NCBI GenBank assembly: GCA_017745295.1
Contig: JAGHZR010000007.1
Span: 208,165 to 272,164, forward strand
Direction: 5' to 3'
Source of the DNA: Novosphingobium sp.
GTDB taxonomy: Bacteria; Pseudomonadota; Alphaproteobacteria; Sphingomonadales; Sphingomonadaceae
Length of the DNA: 64,000 nt
The notes beneath the pieces were generated by a model, which had not been told where the DNA came from, made no database searches, and was given only the letters and a program-made list of their open reading frames with translations. Position 1 is the first letter of the stretch, and every line of letters starts with the position of its first letter. Positions 44,302 through 53,249 of this stretch are shown piece by piece. Both the position numbers and the translations under genes were made by a program.

Positions 44302-45900
44302 ATGGCTACGCATATCGATCCCGTTCCCGCGCATGATGTAATCGTTGTCGGCTCCGGTGCCGCCGGTCTCACCGCCGCGCTGGCGCTGGCGGACAAGCTC
44401 AAGGTGCTCGTCCTCGCCAAGGGCACCCTGACCGGCGGCTCGACCGCCTGGGCGCAAGGCGGGATCGCGGCGGTGCTCGATGCGGGCGATACCTTCGAGG
44501 AGCATATTTCCGACACCATGGTCGCGGGCGCGGGGCTGAACCGGCGCGACACCGTGGAGTTCGTGATCGAGCGTGCCCCCCATGCGATCGAGCGGCTGGT
44601 CGAACTGGGCGTGCCGTTCAACACCGAGGGCAGCGAACTGCACCTCACCCGCGAGGGCGGCCATTCCCACCGCCGCATCGTCCACGTCGCCGACGCGACC
44701 GGATGGGCGGTGCAGAGCGCCTTGCTCAAGGCGGCCGAGGAGCATCCCAACATTACCCTGCTGCCGGGGCAGTCCTGCATTGACCTCATCACCGGGCGGC
44801 ATGAACTGCGCTATTCGGGATCGGGCCGGGTCTGGGGCGTCTACGCGCTCGACGAGAAGACCGGCCGGGTTTCGGCGCACACCGCCCGCGCGACGATCCT
44901 CGCCACCGGCGGGGCTGGGCGCGTCTACCAGTTCTCCACCGCGCCGCGCGGCGCCACCGGCGACGGCATCGCCATGGCCTGGCGCGCCGGCGCGCGCGTC
45001 TCCAACATGGAGATGATGCAGTTCCACCCGACTTGCCTCTACAACCTGGAGGTCAAGAACTTCCTCATCACCGAGGCGGTGCGCGGCGAGGGCGGGCGGC
45101 TGCTCCATCCGGTCACCGGCCACCGCTTCATGCCCGACTATGACGCCCGCGCCGAACTCGCCCCGCGCGATGTCGTGGCCCGCGCCATCGACGACCAGAT
45201 CAAGCGCTACGGTCTCGACTACGTCCACCTCGATATCAGCCACCAGCCCAATGCGTTCATCCGCGAGCACTTCCCCAACATCTACGAGAAGCTGCTCGGC
45301 CTCGGCATCGACATGACGAAGGAGCCGATCCCGGTCGTGCCCGCGCAGCACTATACTTGCGGCGGCATCCTGATCGACCTCGACGGCAAGACCGATCTGC
45401 CCGGCCTCTATGCGGCGGGCGAGTGCACCGAGAGCGGCCTTCACGGCGCCAATCGTCTCGCCTCGAACTCGCTGCTCGAATGCTTCGTCTTCGGCGAATC
45501 CTGCGCCGCGCATATCCTCGACCATTGGGATGCTTTCGACGCCCCGCCGCCGGTGCGTCCTTGGGACGAAAGCCGGGTGACGGATTCCGACGAGGAAGTC
45601 GTCATCAAGCAGAACTGGACCGAAATCCGCCGCTTCATGTGGAACTACGTGGGCATCGTGCGGACCACCAAGCGGCTGGAGCGGGCCATGCACCGCATCC
45701 AGATGCTCAACGGCGAAGTGGAGGAATATTACCGCCACTTCCGCGTCTCGACCGACCTGATCGAACTGCGCAACCTGCTCCAGACCGCTGAGCTGATCGT
45801 GCGTTCGGCGCTGCACCGGCATGAGAGCCGGGGGCTGCACTTCACGCTGGATTATCCGGAGACCGAGGGGCAGCCGCAGGATACCGTGCTGGTGCCGTGA
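44302..45900 (+). CDS. nadB: L-aspartate oxidase
   Basis: 532 aa. The FAD motif VIVVGSGAAGLTAALALA lies near the start, followed by GGSTAWAQGGIAA, HLTREGGHSHRRIVH and the catalytic region of the succinate dehydrogenase/fumarate reductase flavoprotein family. EAVRGEGGRLLHP and YTCGGILIDLDGKTDLPGLY are further signatures. It oxidises aspartate to iminoaspartate, the first step of NAD synthesis with NadA. nadA and nadC are not adjacent here. The gene stands alone and is followed by a family C palindrome. Confidence 0.96.
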   Translation: MATHIDPVPAHDVIVVGSGAAGLTAALALADKLKVLVLAKGTLTGGSTAWAQGGIAAVLDAGDTFEEHISDTMVAGAGLNRRDTVEFVIERAPHAIERLVELGVPFNTEGSELHLTREGGHSHRRIVHVADATGWAVQSALLKAAEEHPNITLLPGQSCIDLITGRHELRYSGSGRVWGVYALDEKTGRVSAHTARATILATGGAGRVYQFSTAPRGATGDGIAMAWRAGARVSNMEMMQFHPTCLYNLEVKNFLITEAVRGEGGRLLHPVTGHRFMPDYDARAELAPRDVVARAIDDQIKRYGLDYVHLDISHQPNAFIREHFPNIYEKLLGLGIDMTKEPIPVVPAQHYTCGGILIDLDGKTDLPGLYAAGECTESGLHGANRLASNSLLECFVFGESCAAHILDHWDAFDAPPPVRPWDESRVTDSDEEVVIKQNWTEIRRFMWNYVGIVRTTKRLERAMHRIQMLNGEVEEYYRHFRVSTDLIELRNLLQTAELIVRSALHRHESRGLHFTLDYPETEGQPQDTVLVP

Positions 45901-45965
45901 TGGGGCGTTGAGCCTTCTTCACGGCCTCCCGCCAAGTACCCACCAAAACTCTGCCCCAAAACCCC

Positions 45966-46060
45966 CCGTCGTCCCCGCGAAGGCGGGGACCCCGCTTTTC
46001 TTGCGGCTGGCCGATAGCTTGGAGAAGGAAGCGGGGCCCCCGCCTTCGCGGGGGCGACGG
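45966..46060. repeat. Family C palindrome
   Basis: CCGTCGTCCCCGCGAAGGCG and GGGACCCCGCTTTTC on the left face GAAGCGGGGCCCCCGCC and GCGGGGGCGACGG on the right. It lies between nadB and the HerA-like gene and is a sister of 17483-17577. Confidence 0.85.
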
Positions 46061-46109
46061 GGTGTGTCGTGTTAAGTAGTAGCGAAACGCGAGCGCCGCC
46101 GAACCGGCC

Positions 46110-47582
46110 TCAGCCCTCGACAGGCGCCGTCGTTACCCCAAGGTCCGGCAGCCCGACCGAACGCTTGCCGGAAAAATCGGTGCGGACCACGATCAGCCCG
46201 TCCTTCTCCAGATAGTCGAGCAGACGCTGCACGCGGCGCGGGCTGCTGGTGCCGTAGACGCGGGCGAGCACCATGTCGTCGGGGCAGGGCTCGTCGTTCA
46301 TCGCCGCGCGGGCGATCATGTAGAACGGCGCCAGCGCATCGTCCGGAACATGCTTGGCGAGGTTGATGAGGTCGAACCAGCGCTCGTCCTCCGGGTCCTC
46401 GATCCCGGCGATGGCGGCGGCGAAACCGCGGCGGAACATCGTCGCGTCCAGCCCGCGCACCGAAATGCCCTTCATGCGGCAGCGGATGGTGAAATCCTGG
46501 AACAGCGTGGTCGCGGACTGGAAGGTGCATTCCGGGTCCTGCGCCATGGCATTGAGGATCTCGAGCATCGCCGCGCGGTTTTCCTCCGGCTCCGGCTCGG
46601 GACGTTCCGGGCGTGAGGGCGGCGCCGAGGCGGATGTCGGGCCATGGGCGATCGATTCGCTCAGCTCATCGATATCCACGCTGGGGCGCGGGGCCGGGCG
46701 CGGGAATTCGGGGCGCTCGGGTTCGACATGGAGATTGTCGTGCAGCAGCTCGCGCAGCTCGTCGGTCGAGGCGGTGGGCAGCGGCATCAGGCCGGGCGTG
46801 ACCGACTTGGCGCCGGTCAGCACCGAACCGATATTGACCGCCACCGGGCGGCGGCTGATCGCCGGGCCGAGGCCGAGGAACTGCCCGCGCGCCAGATCGC
46901 GGATTGATTCGGCCTGGCGCCGCTCCATGCCGAGCAGGTCGGCGGCGCGCACCATGTCAATATCGAGGAACGTGCGGCCCATCAGGAAGTTCGAAGCCTC
47001 GGCGGCGACGTTCTTCGCCAGCTTGGCGAGGCGCTGGGTGGCGATTACCCCGGCGAGACCGCGCTTGCGGCCCCGGCACATGAGGTTGGTCATCGCCGCG
47101 AGGCTGACGCGGCGCGCTTCTTCGGAGACCTCACCGGCAGCGGCGGGCGCGAACATCTGCGCTTCGTCCACCACCACCAGCGCCGGATACCACTGCTCGC
47201 GCGGGGCATCGAACATGGCATTGAGGAACTGCGCGGCGCACTTCATCTGCTGGTCGATTTCCAGCTCGTCGAGCGCGAGGACCACCGAGGCGCGATGCTC
47301 GCGGATGCGGGCGCCGAGGCGGACGATCTCGGCTTCGGCATAAGCGGCGCCGTCGATCACGACATGGCCGAACTCTTCCGCGAGGCTGACGAAATCGCCT
47401 TCCGGATCGATCACCACCTGCTGTACGACCGAGGCGCTCTCTTCGAGCAGGCGGCGCAGCAGGTGCGACTTTCCGGACCCGGAATTGCCCTGCACCAGCA
47501 GGCGGGTCGCGAGAAGTTCCTTGATGTCGATCTCGATCGACTCGCCCTGCGGGGTCTGGCCGATCACGATATTGGCGCTCAC
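46110..47582 (-). CDS. HerA/DUF87-family ATPase with C-terminal winged-helix-like region
   Basis: 490 aa. Walker A is GNSGSGKSH (33-41), Walker B is ALVVVDEAQMF, and the arginine-rich CRGRKRGLAGVIATQRLAKL follows. This is the DUF87 pattern of HerA-type DNA translocases and related ATPases. The middle (about 270-330) is a Pro/Glu linker. The C-terminal 130 residues include a helical DNA-binding-like segment ending SPRRVQRLLDYLEKDGLIVV. Similar proteins in alphaproteobacteria are chromosomal and of unknown role; a link to DNA repair or defence is only inference. No nuclease (NurA/Sir2) gene is adjacent. Confidence 0.85.
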   Translation of the reverse strand: MSANIVIGQTPQGESIEIDIKELLATRLLVQGNSGSGKSHLLRRLLEESASVVQQVVIDPEGDFVSLAEEFGHVVIDGAAYAEAEIVRLGARIREHRASVVLALDELEIDQQMKCAAQFLNAMFDAPREQWYPALVVVDEAQMFAPAAAGEVSEEARRVSLAAMTNLMCRGRKRGLAGVIATQRLAKLAKNVAAEASNFLMGRTFLDIDMVRAADLLGMERRQAESIRDLARGQFLGLGPAISRRPVAVNIGSVLTGAKSVTPGLMPLPTASTDELRELLHDNLHVEPERPEFPRPAPRPSVDIDELSESIAHGPTSASAPPSRPERPEPEPEENRAAMLEILNAMAQDPECTFQSATTLFQDFTIRCRMKGISVRGLDATMFRRGFAAAIAGIEDPEDERWFDLINLAKHVPDDALAPFYMIARAAMNDEPCPDDMVLARVYGTSSPRRVQRLLDYLEKDGLIVVRTDFSGKRSVGLPDLGVTTAPVEG

Positions 47583-47725
47583 GGCTCTGCCTTGGGCAAG
47601 GCGCTCGCGAGAGGCAAGCCGGGGGAGGGGCTTTATCCATAACTTGGATCGGCTCCGTGGCTGGAAGGTCCGGCGAATCGCCAGTCACCGCGCTGTCACA
47701 CGCAGGCGGCATAGGGGCAGGGATC

Positions 47726-48589
47726 ATGGCTTCTCCTGTTTCTCCCGATATCGACGATGATGGACGCAGGCCGCTCCGGCTGGTGGTTCTGGCCGGGCAC
47801 GGCCTTGGCCCGGTGGGCGCGGACGCGCTGGCCGAGCGGTTCGGGCAGCGGCACCGCTGCCTGATCCCCCTCGCGGGACGGCCGCTGATCGCCCATGTGC
47901 TGCAAACCGCCGCGCAGCATCCGCGCGTGGCCAGCCTCGCCGTCTGCGTCGAGCGCGAGGCCTTCGATCCGATCTGGGACGTGCTCACTCGCCTGCCGGG
48001 TCGCGGGTCGGTCGCTCTGGTGGAGGCCCGCGAGGACATTGCCGCCAGCGTCCGTGCCGCCGCGCAGGACTGGGACGGGCCGCTGCTCGTCACCACCGCC
48101 GACCATGCCTTGCTGAGCGCGGAATCGATCGATGCCATGGCCGATGCGCTGGAGGGCTGCGACGTGACTTTCGCGCTGGCCCGTCGCGAGGCGGTCGAGG
48201 CTGCGCATCCCAGCGCGCTGCGCAGCTACCTCACCTTGCGCGACGGCGCTTTTGCGACATGCGATCTCTACGGCATGGCGCATACGCGCTACGTCGATGC
48301 GGTAGAGGTGTTTCGCGGCGCCCGGATCGGCGGGCGCGAGAGTGCGCGCATCCTGCGGGCCATCGGTCTCGTGGGTCTGGCGCTGGTGAAGCTGGGGGTG
48401 GAATCACTCTCGGGTGCGGTGGTGCGGGCGTCGCGGCGGATGGGCCTGCGGGTCCGTGCGGTGATTCTGCCGGACGGGACACAGGCGATCGATGTCGACA
48501 ATGACCGCACTTACGCGATCGTGCGCGATCTGCTGGGTGACGGCTCGCCCGATGAGCTGGAGAGGGATGTCACGCGCGCGGTAGCGTGA
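47726..48589 (+). CDS. MobA-like nucleotidyltransferase family protein
   Basis: 287 aa from ATG 47726 with AGGGGCAGGGA upstream. The N-terminal domain resembles an NTP-transferase of the MobA/GT-A type: LVVLAGHGLGPVGADALAERFG replaces the usual LAGGxGxRM loop. RCLIPLAGRPLIAHVL, LLVTTADHALLS and a late VDNDRTYAIVRDLL follow, like MobA. The C-terminal GVESLSGAVVRASRRMGLRV is unusual. The substrate is unknown. It stands alone, divergent from the HerA-like gene. Confidence 0.83.
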   Translation: MASPVSPDIDDDGRRPLRLVVLAGHGLGPVGADALAERFGQRHRCLIPLAGRPLIAHVLQTAAQHPRVASLAVCVEREAFDPIWDVLTRLPGRGSVALVEAREDIAASVRAAAQDWDGPLLVTTADHALLSAESIDAMADALEGCDVTFALARREAVEAAHPSALRSYLTLRDGAFATCDLYGMAHTRYVDAVEVFRGARIGGRESARILRAIGLVGLALVKLGVESLSGAVVRASRRMGLRVRAVILPDGTQAIDVDNDRTYAIVRDLLGDGSPDELERDVTRAVA

Positions 48590-48612
48590 GGTTCATGCCG
48601 CCCTTATTTCCA

Positions 48613-48694
48613 CTTCGTCGTTGCGAGCGCAGCGAAGCAATCCAGGGCGGTTTAGGCGACTCTGGATTGCTTCGCTGCGCTCGCAATGACGAAG
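48613..48694. repeat. Family B palindrome
   Basis: CTTCGTCGTTGCGAGCGC and AGCGAAGCAATCCAG face CTGGATTGCTTCGCT and GCGCTCGCAATGACGAAG. It separates the nucleotidyltransferase gene from the tRNA-Leu gene. Confidence 0.85.
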
Positions 48695-48726
48695 TTTGAG
48701 GGGGACTCTCAGAGGCCCAAACGACT

Positions 48727-48752
48727 TTCGGGCCCCCTTGCGGGGGCCCGAA
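48727..48752 (-). terminator. Terminator of tRNA-Leu
   Basis: On the minus strand TTCGGGCCCCC, GCAA, GGGGGCCCGAA form an 11-bp stem 28 bases beyond the CCA end. The following TCGTTTGGG has only a modest T tract. Confidence 0.7.
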
Positions 48753-48780
48753 GGCTTTACTCTATCTCTTGCGAGAGTGA

Positions 48781-48867
48781 TGGTGCGGTCAAGAAGACTC
48801 GAACTTCCACGGGCTTTCGCCCACAACGACCTCAACGTTGCGCGTCTACCAATTCCGCCATGACCGC
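48781..48867 (-). tRNA. tRNA-Leu (anticodon GAG)
   Basis: An 87-base class II tRNA. The acceptor GCGGTCA pairs with TGACCGC, and the D arm is GGCGGAATTGGTAGACGC. The anticodon stem CAACG/CGTTG encloses TTGAGGT, anticodon GAG. The long variable arm TGGGCGAAAGCCCG and T arm GAAGTTCGAGTCTTC follow. CCA is encoded. Confidence 0.97.
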
Positions 48868-49033
48868 TAAATCATCACCGGGGAGCCTTTGGGGGCGCCC
48901 CGTGGTAGGAGCGCGCCACTAGCAAAGGGTTCCGGACCCGGCAAGAGGGCTCGGCCAATTATTTTTAAAAAGAGTGATTTTTTTCGGACCGGCCCGAAAA
49001 TTCGGCGGAATTCCGCCAAAACTTCAAATCGAT

Positions 49034-49068
49034 ACAAAAACGCGCCCGAGCCATCCGGCCGGGCGCGC
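49034..49068 (-). terminator. Intrinsic terminator of the zinc-ribbon gene
   Basis: The minus strand reads GGGCGCG / CGCGCCC arms in an extended GC-rich hairpin followed by TTTTTGT, 42 bases past the stop at 49110. Confidence 0.8.
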
Positions 49069-49109
49069 CTGTTTCCCGGCGGGTTTCCGCCGGGGTTTTG
49101 CGGGAAAGA

Positions 49110-49991
49110 TTACTCGGGCTTCCAGCCGATCTCGGCGGCGGAGGCGGCCTTGGGAATATCCGTTAGCGCTTCGTTGACGGTGATCGCCTCTCCCGGCGCG
49201 AGCTGGCGCTTGGAGGGGACGACTTCCTTTTCGTAGACGATGCGGTCGCGCTTGTCGCGCAGCACCACCAGCAGCGAGGGCACCTTGCGGCTCTGGCTGC
49301 CGATATTGCTGATCGTGCCGCTGACCGAGAAGAACTCCGTGCCGTCGGGCAGGGGCTTGCGGTCCTGCCGCTTGCGCGGGAAGTCGAGCTGGAGGTCGGG
49401 CTGGGCCTGCGAGAAAGTCTGGTGCGGGATCGGCAGCCAGTCCGGCAGTCCGCCCCAGGCGACCGCGCCGGTCAGGCCGAGCGCGACGACGGCAAACAGC
49501 GCCGAGCCGAAGGTTGCGATCCGCGTCCAGTTGCGGCGCTGGCGGAACGGCGGGGCGAAGTCGAAGCTGGAGTGGCCTTCGTCCGCATAGTGGACCGCCG
49601 TGGTGTCGTCATAGACGGGCGCGGACTTGCGAGCGGGGCGTTCGGCGGGCGCCGCTACGCCAGCGGGTTCCGCCGGTGTTGCCGCGTCCGGAGCGGGGTG
49701 GCGTCCGGGTACGCGGATGGCTTCGCGCGCAGGGGGCGCGGGTTGCTGAACCGGAGCGGCCTGCACGGGCTGCGGCGCGGCAGGTTCGGCGGCCACGTCT
49801 TCATAGGCCGGGGCGGCGGGCGCGGGTGCCGGAGCTTCCGCCACGGTCTCGACCGGCGGAGCTGCGAGATCGGGGCCTTCCTGATGCCAGCTGTGGCGGC
49901 ACTTGGCGCAGCGCACGGTGCGGCCGTCCGCACCTATCGCGCTGTCCGGCACGGCATATCGTGTAGAGCAAGCTGGGCAGGCGATGATCAT
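49110..49991 (-). CDS. Zinc-ribbon membrane protein (MJ0042 / DUF3426 type)
   Basis: 293 aa. The N-terminal zinc ribbon MIIACPACSTRYAVPDSAIG ... VRCAKCRHSWH has two CxxC pairs. About 110 residues of Pro/Ala/Glu-rich disordered linker follow. One transmembrane helix (about 160-182, IATFGSALFAVVALGLTGAVAW) leads to an extracytoplasmic domain with a DUF3426 look: FFSVSGTISNIGSQSRKVPS and KRQLAPGEAITVNEALTDI. The role is unknown. It is divergent from ftsE, the usual neighbour in sphingomonads. Confidence 0.88.
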   Translation of the reverse strand: MIIACPACSTRYAVPDSAIGADGRTVRCAKCRHSWHQEGPDLAAPPVETVAEAPAPAPAAPAYEDVAAEPAAPQPVQAAPVQQPAPPAREAIRVPGRHPAPDAATPAEPAGVAAPAERPARKSAPVYDDTTAVHYADEGHSSFDFAPPFRQRRNWTRIATFGSALFAVVALGLTGAVAWGGLPDWLPIPHQTFSQAQPDLQLDFPRKRQDRKPLPDGTEFFSVSGTISNIGSQSRKVPSLLVVLRDKRDRIVYEKEVVPSKRQLAPGEAITVNEALTDIPKAASAAEIGWKPE

Positions 49992-50132
49992 GATAATGAG
50001 CTAAAGCACGAGTGAGTCGCCCGCGACAAGGCATCGACCTGTGGGCACAAGCCGGAACGCCCTTTTTTCCACATTCAATGCTCGCTATAGCCGCTTGCGT
50101 CGCCCGTTCGGACCCGACGCAGCACAGATACC

Positions 50133-50852
50133 ATGAGCATGATCGCCGACGGGGAAATCGTTCATTTCGACAATGTCGGCCTGCGCTACGGTACGGAGCG
50201 CGAGGTCCTGTCGGATCTGACCTTCACGCTTTTTGCGGGCCGTTTCTATTTCCTGACCGGGGCCAGCGGCGCGGGCAAGACCTCGCTGCTGCGGCTGCTC
50301 TATCTGGCGCAGCGCCCCTCGCGCGGCGCCATCCGCATGTTCGGCACCGATGCCATCACCCTGCCGCGCAGCGGGCTGCCGGGCCTGCGCCGGCGGATCG
50401 GCGTGGTGTTCCAGGACTTCCGCCTGATCCCGCATCTTTCCGCTTTCGACAATGTCGCCCTGCCGCTGCGCGTCGCCGGTCATCAGGAGCGCGACATCGG
50501 CGGGCCGGTGCGCGACATTCTCGAATGGGTCGGCCTCTCCGACAAGATCGACGCGCGCCCCGCCACGCTTTCGGGCGGCGAGCAGCAGCGCGTCGCCATC
50601 GCCCGCGCGGTGATCGCCCGCCCGGCGGTGCTGGTGGCCGACGAGCCGACCGGCAACGTCGATGCCGAAATGGCGCTCAAGCTGCTGCGCCTGTTCGAGA
50701 TGCTCAACCGGCAGGGCACCACCGTCGTCGTCGCCACCCACGACCTCGACCTGCTGCGCAAGGTGCCCGACAGCCTCATCATGCGGCTGGACCGGGGGCG
50801 CCTGGCCGATCCCACCGGCGCGCTGCGCTATCCGCCGCGCAGGCCGACATGA
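50133..50852 (+). CDS. ftsE: Cell-division ATP-binding protein FtsE
   Basis: 239 aa. Walker A is GASGAGKTSLLRLL, the FtsE-specific IGVVFQDFRLIPHLSAFDNVALP follows, the signature is LSGGEQQRVAIARAV, and Walker B is VLVADEPTGNVD. It drives FtsX to activate periplasmic amidases at the septum. It overlaps ftsX by 4 bases (ATGA) and starts an operon with ftsX, a YdcF protein and PlsC. Confidence 0.96.
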   Translation: MSMIADGEIVHFDNVGLRYGTEREVLSDLTFTLFAGRFYFLTGASGAGKTSLLRLLYLAQRPSRGAIRMFGTDAITLPRSGLPGLRRRIGVVFQDFRLIPHLSAFDNVALPLRVAGHQERDIGGPVRDILEWVGLSDKIDARPATLSGGEQQRVAIARAVIARPAVLVADEPTGNVDAEMALKLLRLFEMLNRQGTTVVVATHDLDLLRKVPDSLIMRLDRGRLADPTGALRYPPRRPT

Positions 50853-51784
50853 GCGACGCGCGGCGTTTCAGCTTCCCCGGTTTCCGCCTGCGCCGCCTCG
50901 GCGTGCGCGGTGCGGAGCTTATCCCGCAGACCCGCATGTCGGGACCGATGCCCTGGGTCATCGCGATCATGGTGGCGATGACCGCGATTGCGCTGGCGGC
51001 GGGGCTGGCGCTCGGCAATGCCACCAGTTCGGCGCGGGCCGAGATCGAGGGCGGCGTGACCGTGCAGGTGCTCGAACCGCGCGACGATATCCGCGCGCGC
51101 GAGGCTGCGGCGGCGGTGGAGGCGATCAAGCACCTGCCGCGCGTGGCCGGGCTGCGGCAGGTGCCGCAGGCCGAACTCGACGCGCTGATCGAACCCTGGC
51201 TCGGCACCGGCATCGCCGCCGCCTCCGGAGCGGCCATTCCGGTGCCCTCGCTGATCGACGTGCGGATGAAAGGCGCGGCCACGCCGCAGCAACTCGCCGC
51301 AATCGAGAAGGCGCTGGCCAAAGTCGCACCCTCGGCGAAAGTCGATGCCCAGTCGACCTGGCTGAAGCCGGTGTTCGACGCGATGGTCTCGCTTCAGGTG
51401 CTGTCGATCTCGCTGGTCGTGCTGCTGGCCTGCGCGCTGGCTGCCGCCGTGCTGCTGGCGGCGCGCTCGGCGCTCGGCGCCAACCGCGACGTGATCGAGA
51501 TCGTCCATCTGCTCGGCGGCACCGACAGCCAGGTGGCGCGGGTGTTCCAGCGCTCGATCGGCTATGACGCGGCGGGCGGCGGCACCGTGGGGCTGGGGCT
51601 GGCGCTGGTGGTGATCCTGTCGCTCGGCCGCCGTTTCGCGAGTCTCGGCGCGGGTCTGGTGGACAGCGGCGCGCTGGTCTGGAGCGACTGGCTGCTGCTG
51701 GCGCTGGTGCCGCTGCTCTCGACCCTGCTGGCCATGCTGACGGCACGGCTGACAGTGCTTCATGCACTGCGCAAGATGCTATAG
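50849..51784 (+). CDS. ftsX: Cell-division permease FtsX
   Basis: 311 aa. Four transmembrane helices: one near 40-60 (MPWVIAIMVAMTAIALAAGLALG), then three in the C-terminal half. Between the first and second lies a large periplasmic domain of about 130 residues. LLGGTDSQVARVFQR after the second helix is the typical FtsX coupling loop, and the protein ends LTVLHALRKML. It starts with ATG overlapping the ftsE stop. Compared with E. coli FtsX the N-terminus is short. Confidence 0.93.
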   Translation: MSDARRFSFPGFRLRRLGVRGAELIPQTRMSGPMPWVIAIMVAMTAIALAAGLALGNATSSARAEIEGGVTVQVLEPRDDIRAREAAAAVEAIKHLPRVAGLRQVPQAELDALIEPWLGTGIAAASGAAIPVPSLIDVRMKGAATPQQLAAIEKALAKVAPSAKVDAQSTWLKPVFDAMVSLQVLSISLVVLLACALAAAVLLAARSALGANRDVIEIVHLLGGTDSQVARVFQRSIGYDAAGGGTVGLGLALVVILSLGRRFASLGAGLVDSGALVWSDWLLLALVPLLSTLLAMLTARLTVLHALRKML

Positions 51785-51810
51785 TCGTCACAAGCCGCTA
51801 TAGATCGTTC

Positions 51811-52362
51811 ATGTTCCGTCGCACCGCCGCCTTCCTGCTGCTGATCTGGCTCTTCGGTTTCCTCTGGTTCGCGGTGACTCTGCCGGGGCCGCTGGACGAT
51901 AGCCTGCGCACGGATACGGTGATCGTGCTGACCGGCAGCAAGGGCCGGATCGAGCGGGCGCTTTCCGTGCTGGAGGCCGGGCGCGCGCCGCGCCTGCTGA
52001 TCTCCGGTGTCGACCGCGAGGTGAAGCCCGGCGAACTCGCCGCCGAGTTCCGCATTCCCGCCCGCCTCATGAAGTGCTGCATCACGCTGGGCTACGAGGC
52101 CTACGACACCCGCTCCAACGCGATCGAGGCGGCGGGCTGGGTGGCGCGGCGCAAGGCGCGCTCGGTGCGGCTGGTCACGGCGGACTGGCACATGCGCCGC
52201 GCCGCCTACGAACTGGCGCGCGAGCTGCCCGATCACGTCACCGTGCTGGAGGACGGGGTGCCGTCGCGCCCGAGCCTGAGCACGCTGTTCCTCGAATATC
52301 ACAAGTTCTTCGGGCGCATGGCGCTCGATTTCTGGCAACGGCCACCCTGGAAGAAAGCTTGA
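51811..52362 (+). CDS. YdcF-family (DUF218) membrane-anchored protein
   Basis: 183 aa. One N-terminal transmembrane helix (AAFLLLIWLFGFLWFAVTL) precedes the DUF218 domain: TDTVIVLTGSKGRIERAL, LISGVDREVKPGEL, GYEAYDTRSNAIEAAGWV and VRLVTADWHMRRAAYEL. The family includes SanA/ElyC-type envelope proteins in peptidoglycan and vancomycin-related phenotypes. It lies 26 bases after ftsX and overlaps plsC by one base. Confidence 0.92.
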   Translation: MFRRTAAFLLLIWLFGFLWFAVTLPGPLDDSLRTDTVIVLTGSKGRIERALSVLEAGRAPRLLISGVDREVKPGELAAEFRIPARLMKCCITLGYEAYDTRSNAIEAAGWVARRKARSVRLVTADWHMRRAAYELARELPDHVTVLEDGVPSRPSLSTLFLEYHKFFGRMALDFWQRPPWKKA

Positions 52363-53057
52363 TGCGCACCACTCCGCTCGACGTCGTTCGCAGCATTCTC
52401 TTCTATCTGATGTTCTATCCCGGAACGCTGGTGTTCATCACCGGTGTCTGGCTGGCCTCGCTGATCGGGCAGGAGCCGATGCGGCGCACCGTGCGCGGCT
52501 GGAGTCGTTTCCATCGCTGGTGCTGCCGCTGGCTGCTCGGCATCCGCCTGAAGATCGAGGGCGAGATGCCGGAAGAAGGCGTGCTGGTGGCGATGAAGCA
52601 CGAGAGCTTCTTCGAGGCCATCGACCTGCCGGCGCAGATGAATTTCCCCGCGCCGTTTCCCAAGGCCGAGCTGGTCGACCTTCCCGGCTGGGGCTGGGCC
52701 GCGCGCCAGTACGGCGTCGTCAAGGTGGAGCGCGAGCAGGGCGCCCGCGCCTTGCGGGCCATGGTGGCCTCGGCCCGCGGGTTCTCGGCGCAGGGGCGGC
52801 CCTTGGCGATCTTCCCCGAAGGCACGCGGGTGCCCTCTGGCCAACGGGCGCCGTTGCAGTCGGGCTTTGCGGGGCTTTACAAGTTGCTGGCGCTGCCGGT
52901 GGTGCCGGTGGCGGTGGACAGCGGGCGGCTCTATCACCGGCTCTGGAAGAAGTCGGGGACGATCACTCTACGGGTCGGCCCGCGCATCGAGGCGGGCCTC
53001 CCGCGCGAGGTTGTCGAGGCGCTGGTGCTGGAAGAGATCAACGCGCTGAACGGGTGA
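52362..53057 (+). CDS. plsC: 1-acyl-sn-glycerol-3-phosphate acyltransferase
   Basis: 231 aa from ATG 52362. An N-terminal hydrophobic segment is followed by the acyltransferase motifs: the first is KHESFFEAID (an H-X4-E variant of HX4D), then FPEGTRVPSG and LPVVPVAVDSGRLY. It makes phosphatidic acid for membrane lipids. It is the last gene of the ftsE operon. The Glu in place of Asp in motif I is also seen in other proteobacterial members (from memory). Confidence 0.92.
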   Translation: MRTTPLDVVRSILFYLMFYPGTLVFITGVWLASLIGQEPMRRTVRGWSRFHRWCCRWLLGIRLKIEGEMPEEGVLVAMKHESFFEAIDLPAQMNFPAPFPKAELVDLPGWGWAARQYGVVKVEREQGARALRAMVASARGFSAQGRPLAIFPEGTRVPSGQRAPLQSGFAGLYKLLALPVVPVAVDSGRLYHRLWKKSGTITLRVGPRIEAGLPREVVEALVLEEINALNG

Positions 53058-53088
53058 GTTCGGTAGGCGAGGTTTCGTTTGCCCGCTC

Positions 53089-53198
53089 CGTGATCCTGAA
53101 CTTGTTTAGCTTCGCTGGCCTTCGGCTCAGGATCCATTTCTGACCATCAGCGGCGGGGTGTTCGGCACGATGGATCCTGAAACAAGTTCAGGATGACG
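53089..53198. repeat. Family A inverted repeat with a 20-base deletion in one arm
   Basis: The left arm 53089-53137 matches the left arm of 17273-17321 almost fully (CTTGTTTAGCTTCGCTGGCC, TTCGGCTCAGGATCCAT). The right arm 53170-53198 (ATGGATCCTGAAACAAG ...) lacks the inner 20 bases that would pair with GCTTCGCTGGCC and TTCGGC. Confidence 0.85.
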
Positions 53199-53249
53199 AG
53201 TTTAGTGGGGCGAGGAAGTGTGCCGATCTTCGGATAGCGGTGCCTGGGC

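Noticed and set aside
46110..47582. HerA-like gene as part of an anti-phage system
   Set aside because: No nuclease, SIR2, DUF4297 or other effector gene is next to it, and the neighbours are housekeeping genes, so a defence label is not supported.
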